Shown here piece after piece: positions 33,180-46,250 of a stretch of DNA of 64,000 bases. The notes beneath the pieces were generated by a model. It saw only the letters and a list, made by a program, of their open reading frames with translations. It ran no database searches and had not been told where the DNA came from. The stretch spans positions 876,001 to 940,000 of the forward strand of contig OX030961.1 of assembly GCA_943735955.1 (NCBI GenBank), given 5' to 3'. A program made the position numbers and the translations under genes. Source of the DNA: Piscicola geometra (lineage: Eukaryota > Annelida > Clitellata > Hirudinida > Piscicolidae). Positions within the stretch are counted from its first letter, which is position 1. Each line of letters opens with the position of its first letter.

Positions 33180-33860
33180 GAAGGGGCTGCCTATTCAAAA
33201 TTCAATAGTAGAGTATATCACTCTAAGATCTTACAAAAGGTACCAAACTGAACTAAAACTTGAATGATCTTCCATATTCTTTGTACTTATTTATGTACAT
33301 TTCCCTTCAAAGGCCGTCATTCTTAGGTGGAAACTCTGAAAAGGCGTTAAAAAATTATTTCTTCAATCATAAACAAGTGTTTCTTATCATATTAAATTTT
33401 AATAATTAAAATATATTTAATGAAATTTTTTACTTTATAATTCAGTATTTTTTCATAACATTGTGGATTCTTTAAACACCCATGTTACCCAAACAGCGAA
33501 ATGGTAGAAATTTTAAAAGAATTGTAATAGTAAAGGTCGATCTAAGAGTTTGGAATAGCTTTTCAATGTATAATAATATTATCTTAAATAGCAATGAAAT
33601 ACTTTAGATAATTATTAAGTATGTTTTTTTATTTATAAAATATGTTTTACCAAACATCTTGCTAAACTTGATAGTTATTCTGTAGTGATGATGATGGGTA
33701 ACCAAACTACCCACCCAATCAAATATGACCTATATTTATATTAAAATAATTTTAAAAATGAAATTATTTTAATAAATTATTTTAAAAAATGTATTTATCT
33801 TTTATTTTAGTGTTATAAGTGTGTTTTTTGTTTATAATTTTAATGTAAACATTTGTCAAA
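33180..33860. other. AT-rich DNA upstream of the KIAA0232-like gene
   Basis: May contain the promoter or 5' non-coding exons of the minus-strand gene, but no specific site could be supported. Confidence 0.3.
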
Positions 33861-33870
33861 AAAGATATTT

Positions 33871-35650
33871 TCATTCCTTGGTGTTTTCAAGGCTTAACAT
33901 TAGTACAAGTATCCATCCAAAAATAGAAAAACTATATTTGCATAAAAATATGTAATAATAAAAAATTGTAAAGAAACATTTAATGGACAAATACCTTCTC
34001 TGCCTGTCCTCCTGCCCTCTCCCCACAGCTCGTTTACTCCAATTTCCAAAAAGACTTCTTCGAATGTCTGACCGACTAGCGAATTCTTCTGCTAGTCTTT
34101 TCAAACCCAGACTGTCAAGTATATCTTGATGTTCATGACAAACGGCCAGTGAATTCAAGCGAGGCTGTGTCATAGGTGCACGCAACCAAGTCTTAAGACG
34201 CCTCAAAGCACTAAAAGATTCTTCTGCAGGACATGACGTTGTGGAGACACAAGCATCGACCTGATCAATCTTTCAACCTAAGGAAACAGATGTCTGGCTT
34301 CCGTGATCATGGATTGCATTATTTTTTGCGTTTGTGCTAAAGTTCTGTATTCATTCTGGTCTTTAAACATAGTTAATGGTGAACAAAGATCAGTTTCATT
34401 TAACTCACGATACTGCTTGCAAATATCATGGTTCACTTCACCAGTTAGCAACATTATCTCCAGATGCAAGTGTAAACGAGGAGAATCTCGATTAAACCTT
34501 TCTGTGAGTTGCATGTCTATGACAGCGAAATAGGCTGCTCGATAATGTTCTTCTGGTGTTGTTGCTACATAAGCTGAGCCCAGCCCACAATATTTTTGTG
34601 GCGGCTTTCGCACCCGAGGTACAGCAATCGGCTCGAGATCATATGCCAAAACCATACGGTTGACATCTCTGAAAATGGCATTAAACTGCTCATCTGATCG
34701 TAGGCGACGCAGTTCTTGCACAACTGAATCAGTCGCTGCAACCATTCCACTGACTGTGGCACTTGCTGACTGCAACGACTTGTTCAACTGTTCCAGAAGT
34801 GAAAACACCTAAACAACTACCTTGAGGGCCAGTGCAGTAGAGCCCTGTTGAAAAAGGTCTCAAGCCTTTCAGCTTTTTAATCAGCAGTACCAATGGAAGC
34901 AAATGATTCTAAGCTTACAAGTACCACTTCATAATGTTCAGCACAGAAGACACTGTTAGATACTCTGGTCAGTTATCTTGTAAGAAAAATAAGTTTTATA
35001 CTATACTTTTTATTCAGTGGCTCATCAGGAAAGGCAATTATAAGAGACACTAAAGCATCACTAAAGTGGTTTTTGACCTTCCCTGAACGATTGTAAAAAG
35101 CACCTAACTTTTGGACAAACTGAAGTGAATTGCTCACAAAGGAATTTGCGGCAGCTGTGTGCTGGGCAACAAGATTTGCACAGTGTGCAGAACAGTGGAA
35201 AAACAATGCAAGCGGATGCTCACTGCTGATAATAGCCTGACAGCCATTATATCGGCCGTTCATGTTAGCAGTGCCGTCATAAGTCTGAGCTCTCAGTTTT
35301 TCTATAGGTAGCAATGCTATAGGTAGCATAATTCTGATCAGAAAATCTTTTACTAGAGCAGATAATGTTTTTCCGAGCGTATCTGTTGGGCTGAATAAAC
35401 CAATAAACTGTTCATTAACATTCAGAGCTTCATCAACAAAATGAATGCATATCGATTTCTGCTTTGACCCATTGCAATCTTGTGTGCCGTCAACCACAAC
35501 ACCAAACTTGCTTGATTCGGCATTAACAGTGCACACTGTGTTCCTAACGATAGAATGAGCTAAAAGCCTCAGCATTTCTTTTTGCCAGTTATGCGATATG
35601 AAACTTGTAGTTTGATTTAACCACAACTTTAGTTAATGTTTGAAGCCTTT
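33871..35650 (-). pseudogene. ZMYM/hAT-like transposase (DUF4371 type), broken
   Basis: Three minus-strand blocks in protein order. 35626-34973: 'SSKFGVVVDGTQDCNGSKQK', 'AQTYDGTANMNGRYNGCQAI', 'ALFFHCSAHCANLVAQH', matching the DUF4371/hAT core of ZMYM1-like proteins (DETTD, YDGA.NM.G, HC.AH.LNL). 34808-34278: helical insertion region with 'YRAAYFAVIDMQLTERF'. 34206-33871: 'RLKTWLRAPMTQPRLNSLAV', the C-terminal dimerisation region (family: ERSFS.L...K..LR..M...RL..LA). Frame breaks at about 34960, 34808 and 34270. A decayed DNA transposase. Confidence 0.75.
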
Positions 35651-35689
35651 TGAAATTCATTAACTTTGGTTTATCTAAAAAATAGAAAG

Positions 35690-36340
35690 GGTCGATATTG
35701 AAGTGGACCTCAGAATCCCCCTATGAATATCGTCCATGCAAACTAAGTAGCACAATATGAATGATTTTTTAAATAAAAATGTAAATCTGTCTGCTTGCAA
35801 AAAGTGAACTGATATTTTCTGAAAAGCATTCTGAATGTCTGCTTGCGAAAATTTAAAAAATGAATTACTTAATAAAAATTCTGTTTCATGCTATGGTTGA
35901 CGATTATGCTTGTATTAAGATAAGAGTTGAGAAATTATTGTATTTGTAAAACTGAGGGGGGTCCATGTTAAGATGGACCCCAGAACCCCCCTAGCATCAC
36001 TGCCCATACATGCTCTCAATGTATTAGCATTTTTTTATCCCATGGTTGACGATTAGGCTCGTATTAAAATTAGAGTTGAGAAATGTGAGTTTTTAAAAGA
36101 GTGAGGGGGTTCTTGTAGAGGTGGACCTCAGACCCCCTTAGGATTCCCGCCTACGCCATAATGATAAAAAAAACTAGGTGAAAGAGTATTTAAGTAAGAA
36201 AAGAATATTTTTGTTTTAGACAGCTATCACTATAACTACACATACTCACAATGTATTACTGTATAAACATTTACTTTTATGTCATGGTTGACGATTATGG
36301 TCATATCCAAATAGAAATTTTTGAAAACAAAAAAAACTAC
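35690..36340. repeat. Three diverged copies of a dispersed G-rich/AT repeat
   Basis: The string TGGTTGACGATTA(T/G)G occurs at about 35893, 36043 and 36286, and GGTCCATGTTAAG-like or GTGGACCTCAGA-like G/C-rich segments at about 35702, 35958 and 36120. The same family, inverted, interrupts the Gypsy gag at 9334-9660. No ORF. Confidence 0.6.
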
Positions 36341-37080
36341 ACATTCTACACTTTCTTGTGAAACCTAGTTTTCAACAATAACTCAAAAACCGCAATAAAA
36401 AGTCTTTTTTCGAAGCGATAAAAATAAGTTTTTTAGGCAGTCAAGATAAAAATTCAAAAACGTCCCAAAAAATTTAACCGACACACTTTTTTTTTTAAAT
36501 GTAGAAACTAGTTATTCCACACGTTTAAAACAATATGTGAAAAAGTTTACATGAGAATAATTATTTTTTAGATTTTTTAGACAACTAAATTTCACCATTG
36601 TAAACGGTTATTATACAATTTTAGTTTTAATTGCAGGGTGAAAAGATAGTTAATACTTAAATTCAATTTTTTATATTTAAAATAACTTGTAAATCGTTTT
36701 CAATGCATTTAAAAATCAATGGTGGGTTTTCGCAACTCTGACGTAATCATATGATTTTTAATGAACCTAGTCATTCATTACAATAGTTATTATGAAAATA
36801 ATGAAATTATGTTTTTAATTTTAATGTATTATGAAATATAAAATTAAAATTAAAAGTTGAATTTTTTTAGATGAATGTTAATTTTTATATCTCGAATAAA
36901 AATTCCAAACCGCAAATGCTTCACACTTGAAGTTTTTTTTGAAGAAAATATAATTTTTTAACCTTTTATAGATTGATTATAAAATTTAAAAAAGATAAAA
37001 TTCGTCGTCAGTGTCGTCTTTGAAACAGCACTGTTGTAATTTAAATGTGTTCTCAGTTACAAAATAATTTTTCGATCAGT
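36341..37080. other. AT-rich DNA, nothing recognised
   Basis: Short homopolymers, no coding signal. Confidence 0.4.
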
Positions 37081-37084
37081 TTGT

Positions 37085-37470
37085 GAAAATCTTTTCATCA
37101 TTTCATTTACTGGAAGAAGTGCAGTAGCTGTTTTGGTAGCAGATTATTCTCAAACGAGCTTTGCAAACGACGAGCAGAAACAGTCGTTCTAAGATGAATT
37201 TTAATAAGCCGAAGTTTAGAAAATGCTCTTTCTGCTTCTGATGAAGTAACTGGCAGAGTCAGAGCAACATCGAGCATATAATGCAACTCGGGCTGAAGGC
37301 TTGTGGCTCAAAAGAATTCTTGCAGTTCGATACATGCAATGAGATCAGACTGATACGCACGTAAACTTGTTGATGTGATTTTGAGCTGTTTTTGCACAGT
37401 TTCAGCATCCTTTCCATGAAGGTTGGATAATTCTGAAAGCTCGGGAGTTATTTGTCTATCTGCGTTGTTC
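37085..37470 (-). pseudogene. hAT C-terminal dimerisation fragment
   Basis: Minus-strand translation: 'PVTSSEAERAFSKLRLIK' then 'LRTTVSARRLQSSFENNLL', matching hAT/ZMYM C-termini (P.TS...ER.FS.L..IK...RT.....L..L). About 1.4 kb beyond the N-terminal block of the pseudogene at 33.9-35.6 kb, so it is a separate fragment, not its own C-terminus (wrong order). Confidence 0.7.
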
Positions 37471-38645
37471 TATTTATATACTGTGTCATGACTCGAGAAA
37501 TTTACATATGAAAAGTGTAAAGATTTAAAAGTTTAGTTAAGGTCTAGTGGTGCTCTAATTGTTCTCAGAATTTGTGACATGTTAGTGTTATTTTAGTTGG
37601 ATCTCTATGTTCTGTGTTGTCCAATCCCCCTTAGTTTCGACCTTTTTAGTATCCTTCCGTTGTTATTTTTCTCTTTAGTTTCACTTTTTAGAACCTGTCC
37701 ACTGCTTTCACAGCACAACCCAGCTTCAGAAGCAAATACAAATGTCTTCACCCTCCTTTTTGCTCAGCAAAGAATTCACTTTTTTCTTCCTATTGAATGA
37801 AGGTGAATTTTTTATATTATTTTATTCGATATCATATGATTGAAATTTATATATAATATATATATATATATTTAAATGATTATTTCATAATAGCATGTGT
37901 AGTCCTATGTAGTTAGACTAAATTTTATTTTTAATATTTATTAGATCATTGTTTTATAATGTATCATTGGATTATTTACCCAGAAGTTATCTACTTAAAT
38001 TGTTGGTATATTTATCTTTTTCCATTTTACTACTTTAAGATGCTTTCGCTTCTGAAAAAGTAAAATAAATAAAATATTGATTTTATGAAGAATGATTTTA
38101 AACTTAAAGATAACGTTTTACAGTATAATTTACTAAATCAATAGAGATTAAAAACCAGTATCTTTAGAATGAAATATTACTTTTTTTCAAAAGACAGTTG
38201 ATCTCTATAAGGGTTGTTTTGTAAATAATTGATTAGAATAAATAATGTAGTTAAACGAATAAACTTACAAACTAATTACCAGTCATAGGGAGACAAATAC
38301 AAAAAACTTATAGAAGGTTGATGACTATCACAGTTAATCAATCAATCAAAGGCAACTTACAATAAATTTGTTAAAACACCTATAGAATATATAAATATTT
38401 TTTAAATTAAATTAATAAATCCATATCTAACCACTCTTCGCATCTAACCTCACCTACATCATCATCATCATCGTCACAGCATCATTACCAATACAGCATC
38501 TTAAACGTCACCACAGAACCATCATTCCTAGTACAGCATCATCATTCCTAGTACAGCATCATCATTCCTACAAAAGCATCTTTCTGGATCCTCTTGGCAT
38601 AACATATCCTTTTGTTTTAGTTTCGTCTAATCACCCTTAACTTCT
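37471..38645. other. AT-rich non-coding DNA
   Basis: Contains TATATA runs near 37850, a short AATCAATCAATCAA at 38336, and three direct repeats of about 20 bp (ATCATTCCTAGTACAGC) at 38520-38570. No gene seen. Confidence 0.45.
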
Positions 38646-38669
38646 ACCTTTTTAGAATCCTTTTGTTTG

Positions 38670-39775
38670 CCCCCCTCCCCTTGCTCCCTCCCCTTGCCCC
38701 CTTCCCTTGCCTCTCTCTCCTTGCCTTCCTCCCCTTGCCTTCCTCCCCTTGCCTTCCTCCCCTTGCCTTCCTCCCCTTGCCTCCCTCCCCTTGCCTCTCT
38801 CTCCTTGCCTTCCTCCCCTTGCCTCCCTCCCCTTGCCTCCCTCCCTTTGCCTCCCTCCCCTTGCCTCCCTCCCCTTGCATCCCTCCCCTTGCCTCCCTCC
38901 CCTTGCCTCCCTCCCCTTGCCTCCCTCCCCTTGCCTCCCTCCCCTTGCCTCCCTTCCCTTGCCTCCCTCCCCTTGCCTCCCTCCCCTTGCCTCCCTCCCC
39001 TTGCCTCCCTCCCCTTGCCTCCCTCCCCTTGCCTCCCTCCCCTTGCCTCCCTTCCCTTGCCTCCCTCCCCTTGCCTTCCTTCCCTTGCCTCCCTCCCCTT
39101 GCCTCCCTCCCCTTGCCTCCCTTCCTTTGCCTCCCTCCCCTTGCCTCCCTCCCCTTGCCTCTCTCCCCTTGCCTCCCTCCCCTTGCCTCCCTCCCCTTGC
39201 CTCCCTTCCTTTGCTCCCTCCTCTTGCCTCCCTCCCCTTGCCTCCCTCCCCTTGCCTCCCTCCCCTTTGCCCCTCCCCTCGCCCCCTTCCCTTGCCTCCT
39301 TCCCTTGCCTCCCTTCCCTTGCCTCCCTCCCCTTGCCTCCCTCCCCTTGCCTCCCTCCCCTTGCCTCCCTCCCCTTGCCCCCTTCTCTTTGCCCCTCCCC
39401 TTGCTTCCCTCCCCTTGCCTCCCTCCCCTTGCCCCCTCCCCTTGCCTCCCTCCCCTCGCCCCCTTCCCTCGCCTCTTTCCCTTGCCTCCCTTCCCTTGCC
39501 TCCCTCCCCTTGCCTCCCTCCCCTTGCCTCCCTCCCCTTGCCTCCCTCCCCTTGCCTCCCTCCCCTTGCCTCCCTCCCCTTGCCTCCCTCCCCTTGCCTC
39601 CCTCCCCTTGCCCCCTTCCCTTGCCTCCCTCCCCTTGCCTCCCTCCCCTTGCCTCCCTCCCCTTGCCTCCCTCCCCTTGCCTCCCTCCCCTTGCCTCCCT
39701 CCCCTTGCCTCCCTTCCCTTTGCCCCTCCCCTCGCCCCCTTCCCCTTGCCTCCCTCCCCTTGCCTCCCTTCCCTT
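38670..39775. repeat. 14-bp GC-rich minisatellite (TTGCCTCCCTCCCC)
   Basis: About 78 imperfect copies over 1.1 kb, strongly strand-asymmetric (C/T versus G/A). Because 14 is not a multiple of 3, each frame cycles through all three phases, and since the unit has no stop in any of them, five or six frames stay open for over 1 kb. Confidence 0.95.
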
Positions 39776-40080
39776 TGCGGAGCAAAAATGGTTTTATCCC
39801 GAAAGACAAGTTCGTGTAGCGATGCACAATTCAAAGGTGTCGTCGCAAAAACCATGTTCCAGGTGATTTATTGAATTCTTTTTTATTCAGATTTTGTTTT
39901 ACTGGCCATTAATGACATTAGTCAGGAGACACTGAATATGATGTTAAAGCTGAAGGGAACTCACACTCTTCCCAACTGGTTCAACATGCTCAGAGATCTT
40001 TTTATGAACGAGGAATCATCATGGAAAAACGAAGGCCAAGGCCAGTAAAACCAAGACGGGTGTTTGGGGGCATTGATAAA

Positions 40081-41807
<1,727 letters not shown>

Positions 41808-41999
41808 TAACTTACAAATTTACTGCTCATTTTTCATTAATCAATTCTTTTTTATATTTATACTAATGGTCAATAATAAGTGTAAAATAAATAATAATAA
41901 TAAATAATCATATTATATAATATAGATATTTACTTTTTTTTTCTTAAATTTATTGTTATTATCATTTCATTTTCAATCTTTAAAAAAAATATTTGTCTA

Positions 42000-42085
42000 T
42001 TTAAAAATATATATATATATGTATATATATGTATATATATGTGTGTTTATGTGTATGTATATGTATGTATATATATATATAAATG
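42000..42085. repeat. TA/GT-rich microsatellite
   Basis: Interrupted TATATATG/TGTG repeats; no coding content. Confidence 0.85.
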
Positions 42086-42980
42086 ATGTTATTGTTAAAA
42101 TTCAATAACTTACTTGTCCTATACTTTCCATTTATTCATCTATCATTAATATTATTTTTCATAACCAAGTGGTCTTGAAGCCCGTCCGGGTTTACGCCAC
42201 GTTAATAATACTTGTCGTACAGCATTTGTGCACACACACACAGACACAGGCACTTCTTGGTACCCCTTGGCTAGCGCTAGCTAGGTGGCCTGGTCATTAT
42301 GCGAAACGACTGGTTTTTTCAGACTTTACACGAAATGTTTGATTACGCGTTTTAACTGTAACCACAAATTTATTTTTTGGAAAGCTTGAAACTTCCGGGG
42401 CTGGATTTATCGAGATTATTAAAGCTGGAAAACAACAATTAATTTATTTGGATCTGTTTTACATTTCTGCAACAAAAAACTATAATATCGCCCATTCACT
42501 TCCTATTGGTTGGAAAAAAATATACCTAAAATTTGTTTGCATAATGTAGAAAATATACGGACTTATTATATTTTTAATGCATCAAATTTTAAGTTAGAAG
42601 ATTTTCGACAATTACGTTTACATTTTCCATAAACGGACTTAAAGGGGTTTGATGCTTTTTATAAGGTGTCAGTTATCACATATAATTTGAATTCAATATT
42701 ATTAAAATAAATATAAATCAACGTTGAATAAATTGATTGAAAACAATTGAATTAAAATAATAACAAAAATTGTTTGATTTTACTTAGATGCACTTATACT
42801 TTTCTGTTTTTAGTCTTAATAATTGAGACTTAATTCTTGAGTAAGCTGTGAAAAATGAATATCCAAACTATTTCAAATTTTGACAAGGAGACGGGCATAA
42901 AGTTTTTGCACGGAGTTTTACATAGAATTCGATTACTTCTTCTTCTTCCGTATATACTAGACTCAGTCTATATGTAGACT
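42086..42980. other. Non-coding DNA with one shared 40-bp motif
   Basis: The segment TTGAAGCCCGTCCGGGTTTA plus CGCCACGTTAATAAT (42175-42210) recurs inverted at 55057-55096. Otherwise AT-rich with no ORF of note. Confidence 0.5.
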
Positions 42981-43004
42981 ATTATGTCCAGTTTTAATAG
43001 TTTT

Positions 43005-43860
43005 TCAATGACAGGCCTCCAGTAGGAACTTGAAGGCATCTGGAGTGCGGGCCGATACGACTGAATCTGGCAGGGCATTCCATTCTTTAATGGTGCGTGG
43101 GAAGAATGCATTACGTAGGTAATCAGCGTGGTGGTGAGGCTCTAGGTATGCATGTTGGTGGGCGCCACGCACTGTCTTTGCTATCGGCTTAGCATACTGG
43201 TGACTTTCGTTTACGGCTACTAGCTTGTTGTGGATTTTGTACATCAAGACTAGTCTTTGTTGTTTTCTTCGTTCGGCCAGTGGTGTCCATTTCAAGCTGT
43301 CCAGCATCTCGCTTACGCTTGCATTGTACCGCCAGCAGCCGATAACGTATCTTGCAGCTGTCCTTTGTATCATTTTTATTTTCGTAATGTTGACTCTGGT
43401 GTGGGGGTCCCAAACTGCGCAGGCATATTCCAGATGTGGCCTTACCAATGCCTGGTAAGCTCTTGTTTTCAGCTCTTTGTTTTTAATCTGTAGATTTCTC
43501 CGAATGAAGGATAGGGATTTGCTTGCCTTTGACGTTATGTTATTAATGTGGGTGTTCCAGTTTAGGTTTTGCATGAGGGTGACTCCTAAGTATTTCGCAG
43601 TGTTGGTATGCTCTAGTATGGTGCCGTGTTGGGTATATTTATGCATATCTGGTTGTTGCTTGCGAGTGATTGACAGGACTTGGCATTTCTTGGGGTGGAA
43701 TTCCATCATCCATTTCTGTTCCCATTGTGCGAGTAGGTTCAGGTCTTCCTGGAGGCGAGCAGCATCTTCGGGTTTGGTGACGGTGAGGTATGTTATGGTG
43801 TCGTCTGCAAAAAGTCTCACCTCAGAAGAGAGTCCTGTAGGTAGATCGTTGATGTAATAT
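43005..43860 (-). pseudogene. LINE-E: 3' half of a non-LTR RT, open but 5'-truncated
   Basis: Begins with the catalytic 'VRLFADDTITYLTV', so everything upstream of RT motif 5 is missing. It continues intact to 'FHPKKCQVLSITRK', 'TAKYLGVTLMQNLNWNTHI', 'VRPHLEYACAVWDPHTRVN', 'KMIQRTAARYVIG' and 'RNAFFPRTIKEWNALPDSVV'. This is a different lineage from LINE-A to D ('LGVTL....W..HI', 'LEYA..VW.P' as in Jockey/RTE-type sequences). The truncated copy has kept its frame, so it is probably recent. Confidence 0.8.
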
Positions 43861-43879
43861 TGTCTTTCTTTATATCTTT

Positions 43880-44060
43880 TTTTTTTCTTTGTATACTTTT
43901 TGTATGTGTTTGTATTTTTTTAAAACACTTTTTGTATGTGTTTGTACACTTTTTGTATGTGTTTTTATTCTTTTTCTGTGTTTGTGCACTTTTTGAATGT
44001 GTTTATGCACTTTTGTAGGTAAACTTGTTGTATGTGTTTGTATACTTTTCTAATTGCCTA
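43880..44060. repeat. T-rich imperfect repeat (CTTTTTGTATGTGTTTGTA)
   Basis: Several copies of CACTTTTTGTATGTGTTTGTA with variants. Simple repeat. Confidence 0.75.
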
Positions 44061-44104
44061 ATGATGTATTTCAAGTGAGGATATATTTCCAGAATTATTT
44101 TCAA

Positions 44105-44255
44105 GTTCTTTTAATTTAAACTAACTTTAATCTAAACTAACTTTAATTTAAACTAACTTTAATTTAAACTAACTTTAATTCAAACTAACTTCAATTTAAA
44201 CTAACTTTAATTCAAACTAACTTTAATTTAAACTAACTTTAATTTAAACCAATAT
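44105..44255. repeat. Tandem repeat (AAACTAACTTTAATTT, 16 bp)
   Basis: About nine units with T/C variants at one position. Confidence 0.9.
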
Positions 44256-44837
44256 CATCCAGCATTCTTATCGCAAAAATAATCATGAAATGAAACTCTT
44301 AACACAGGAAATTTTGTTGATAACTTTCTAATATATTTTAATGATTCTATTTCTTCAATTCTTGATATCATTTTACCTTTAAACTTGCGCTCATGTCGTC
44401 TGCTGTCGAAACGGTCTCCGTGCTTCGACAGTGAATGTGCGACTCTGAAACGAGTTGCACGTAGACATGATCGTAAGTTTAGGTCTCATAGTTCTTCCTT
44501 CAATTATAACCTTTACTTGTCTTCTCTCAACCAATACAAATCTATATTATTCTCTAAGCACTGTAATTATTTTATAATTTCTATAGTCAACGCTTCTTCT
44601 TCAAAGAATCGTTGGCATTCACTTTCTAAATTATTTAATAAAAACCTTCCACCTCCTTCCTCTTTCTCTTCTCAAGATTATCATAACTAGTAAAGTAGAA
44701 ACAATAAGATCTAATTTTAACAATAATACCTCGATTCCTAGCCCTAATAATTATATTAACAATAGTGAATTTAATTTTGCCAGTTTTTCTTCAATTTCTC
44801 TACTTGACCTATCCTTAATTATTAATTCTATGTCTAC

Positions 44838-46250
44838 TAGAGGTCGGGCATGGACGGTTTTTCATTTTCGGTCCCGTCCCGTTCCCAAAATTGTTTTTCC
44901 CGTCTTGTTCCGTTCCCGATGGGCTATCAGAATTTTGATTTTTGTCCCGCCCCGATCCCGACCCGTTCCCGAAACCTTTTGACCTATTCCCGAAAAAAAG
45001 TTGAAAAATAAATATTTCGTTGCCGTGTTCACTGGTCCTAAACTTGCTAGTCCTAACATTTCTTTAAATGTATTACTTGAAAGTTAAAAAATATTTCTTT
45101 TAAAAAATTAAAAAACACGATTTAAATTCTAAATATTTATTGAAATGAAAGTAACGAAGTTGTTTTTGAGTAATTCAATCAAGTCTTTATTGCTTTTCAC
45201 TCGTGTTTAACCGTCAAAAGTTTTAGCTTTCAAATTAGATGATTTTGGGTCTGAAGTTAGACGACTAAATGTAGAAAAACTCCGTTCACAGAGAATAGAA
45301 CTTGTAGGTATACCAAACATAATTTTGGCTACTTCTTGTAGCATTGGAAAATTGTTTCTTTTACTCAAATAAAATAAAAACATCTTTATAATCTTCAATT
45401 TTGTTGGGACGTAATTGTCAATATTTGTATAATCCATCTTTTTCTGATTTTTTTTCTTCGTTCATTATTATTAAATCTTCAATAATTTTAGAAATCTTTT
45501 TTTTGACAATCTTCTTATTCTTCACAACTGCAAAAAAAAATCATTCTTATAATTTGGTAGTAGAACAATTTTCTTATAATTTTTAAATTACAAAAGTAGG
45601 TCTAAATAACCATCATTTGTTTTTTTTCTCAACGGCACTGCAGCTTGGTCTGGCTGTACAAAATAGATTTAAATTTTCGCTAATAAATGTCTTGGTATTT
45701 ATTTCTTTTCTATCCCAAACTATTTTCTTATTATTATTTTATACTGGGGATGCAACAGACATGCTGCCATATGAATAAGATCAATGGGCATCTTTTCTTT
45801 TGTCGAAATGATCAACTGAGCAATCAAATGGAAAATAAAATTAAAATTAAAAGTAATAAATAATATAACTGACCATTTTGATTTCATCTGACAAGTTTTC
45901 ATCATCACCCATTTGTTCTAATCTCCCTTATGTTTGGACTCGCCATAACAACTTCAAATGTAATGTTGGAGATTTAGACATTGACAATGAAATGGTGGCT
46001 TCGTTATGCATTTCTATTGCATTTGATACTTAGTACTGAGTATCGACGGAACAGAGATTTACAGATTTCCATACTTAGGAGTTTGCAGAAGTATAATTTT
46101 CAAAGAATCCAATTCCAATAAATGTTATTCCCGTTCTCAAAAACCTATTCCCGGTTCGCGACTTTTCCCGTTCCGAAATTAATTTTAGTTTTCGTTCCCG
46201 CGGGAGTCCCATAGGTACCCGGTCGGATTGGGTACTCGGTCCGACCTCTA
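44838..46250. mobile_element. hAT element 2, 1.4 kb, with perfect 8-bp target duplication
   Basis: Terminal inverted repeats TAGAGGTCGGGC / GGTCCGACCTCTA, flanked by ATGTCTAC on both sides (44830-44837 and 46251-46258). Subterminal CCCGTCCCG/CCCGTTCCC repeats lie at each end. It encodes only the C-terminal part of a transposase on the minus strand, so it is non-autonomous. It is inserted within the LINE-F coding region. Confidence 0.92.
45207..45437 (-). pseudogene. hAT transposase C-terminal dimerisation domain
   Basis: 'NNFPMLQEVAKIMFGIPTSS' followed by 'ILCERSFSTFSRLTSDPKSS' fits the hATC pattern (P.L...A...L.IP.TS...ER.FS...R.......R..L). A further minus-strand block at 45908-45720 has 'DLIHMAACLLHPQYK' (family: AA.LDP.YK), so about 200 C-terminal residues of transposase are recognisable, with frame breaks. 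No N-terminal BED finger or DDE catalytic residues. Confidence 0.85.

Noticed and set aside
38644..39874. Five overlapping ORFs of 370-403 aa on both strands (PPSPCLPPLA / GREARGGRQGEG)
   Set aside because: Artefact of a 14-bp minisatellite without stop codons in any phase; no single frame is favoured.
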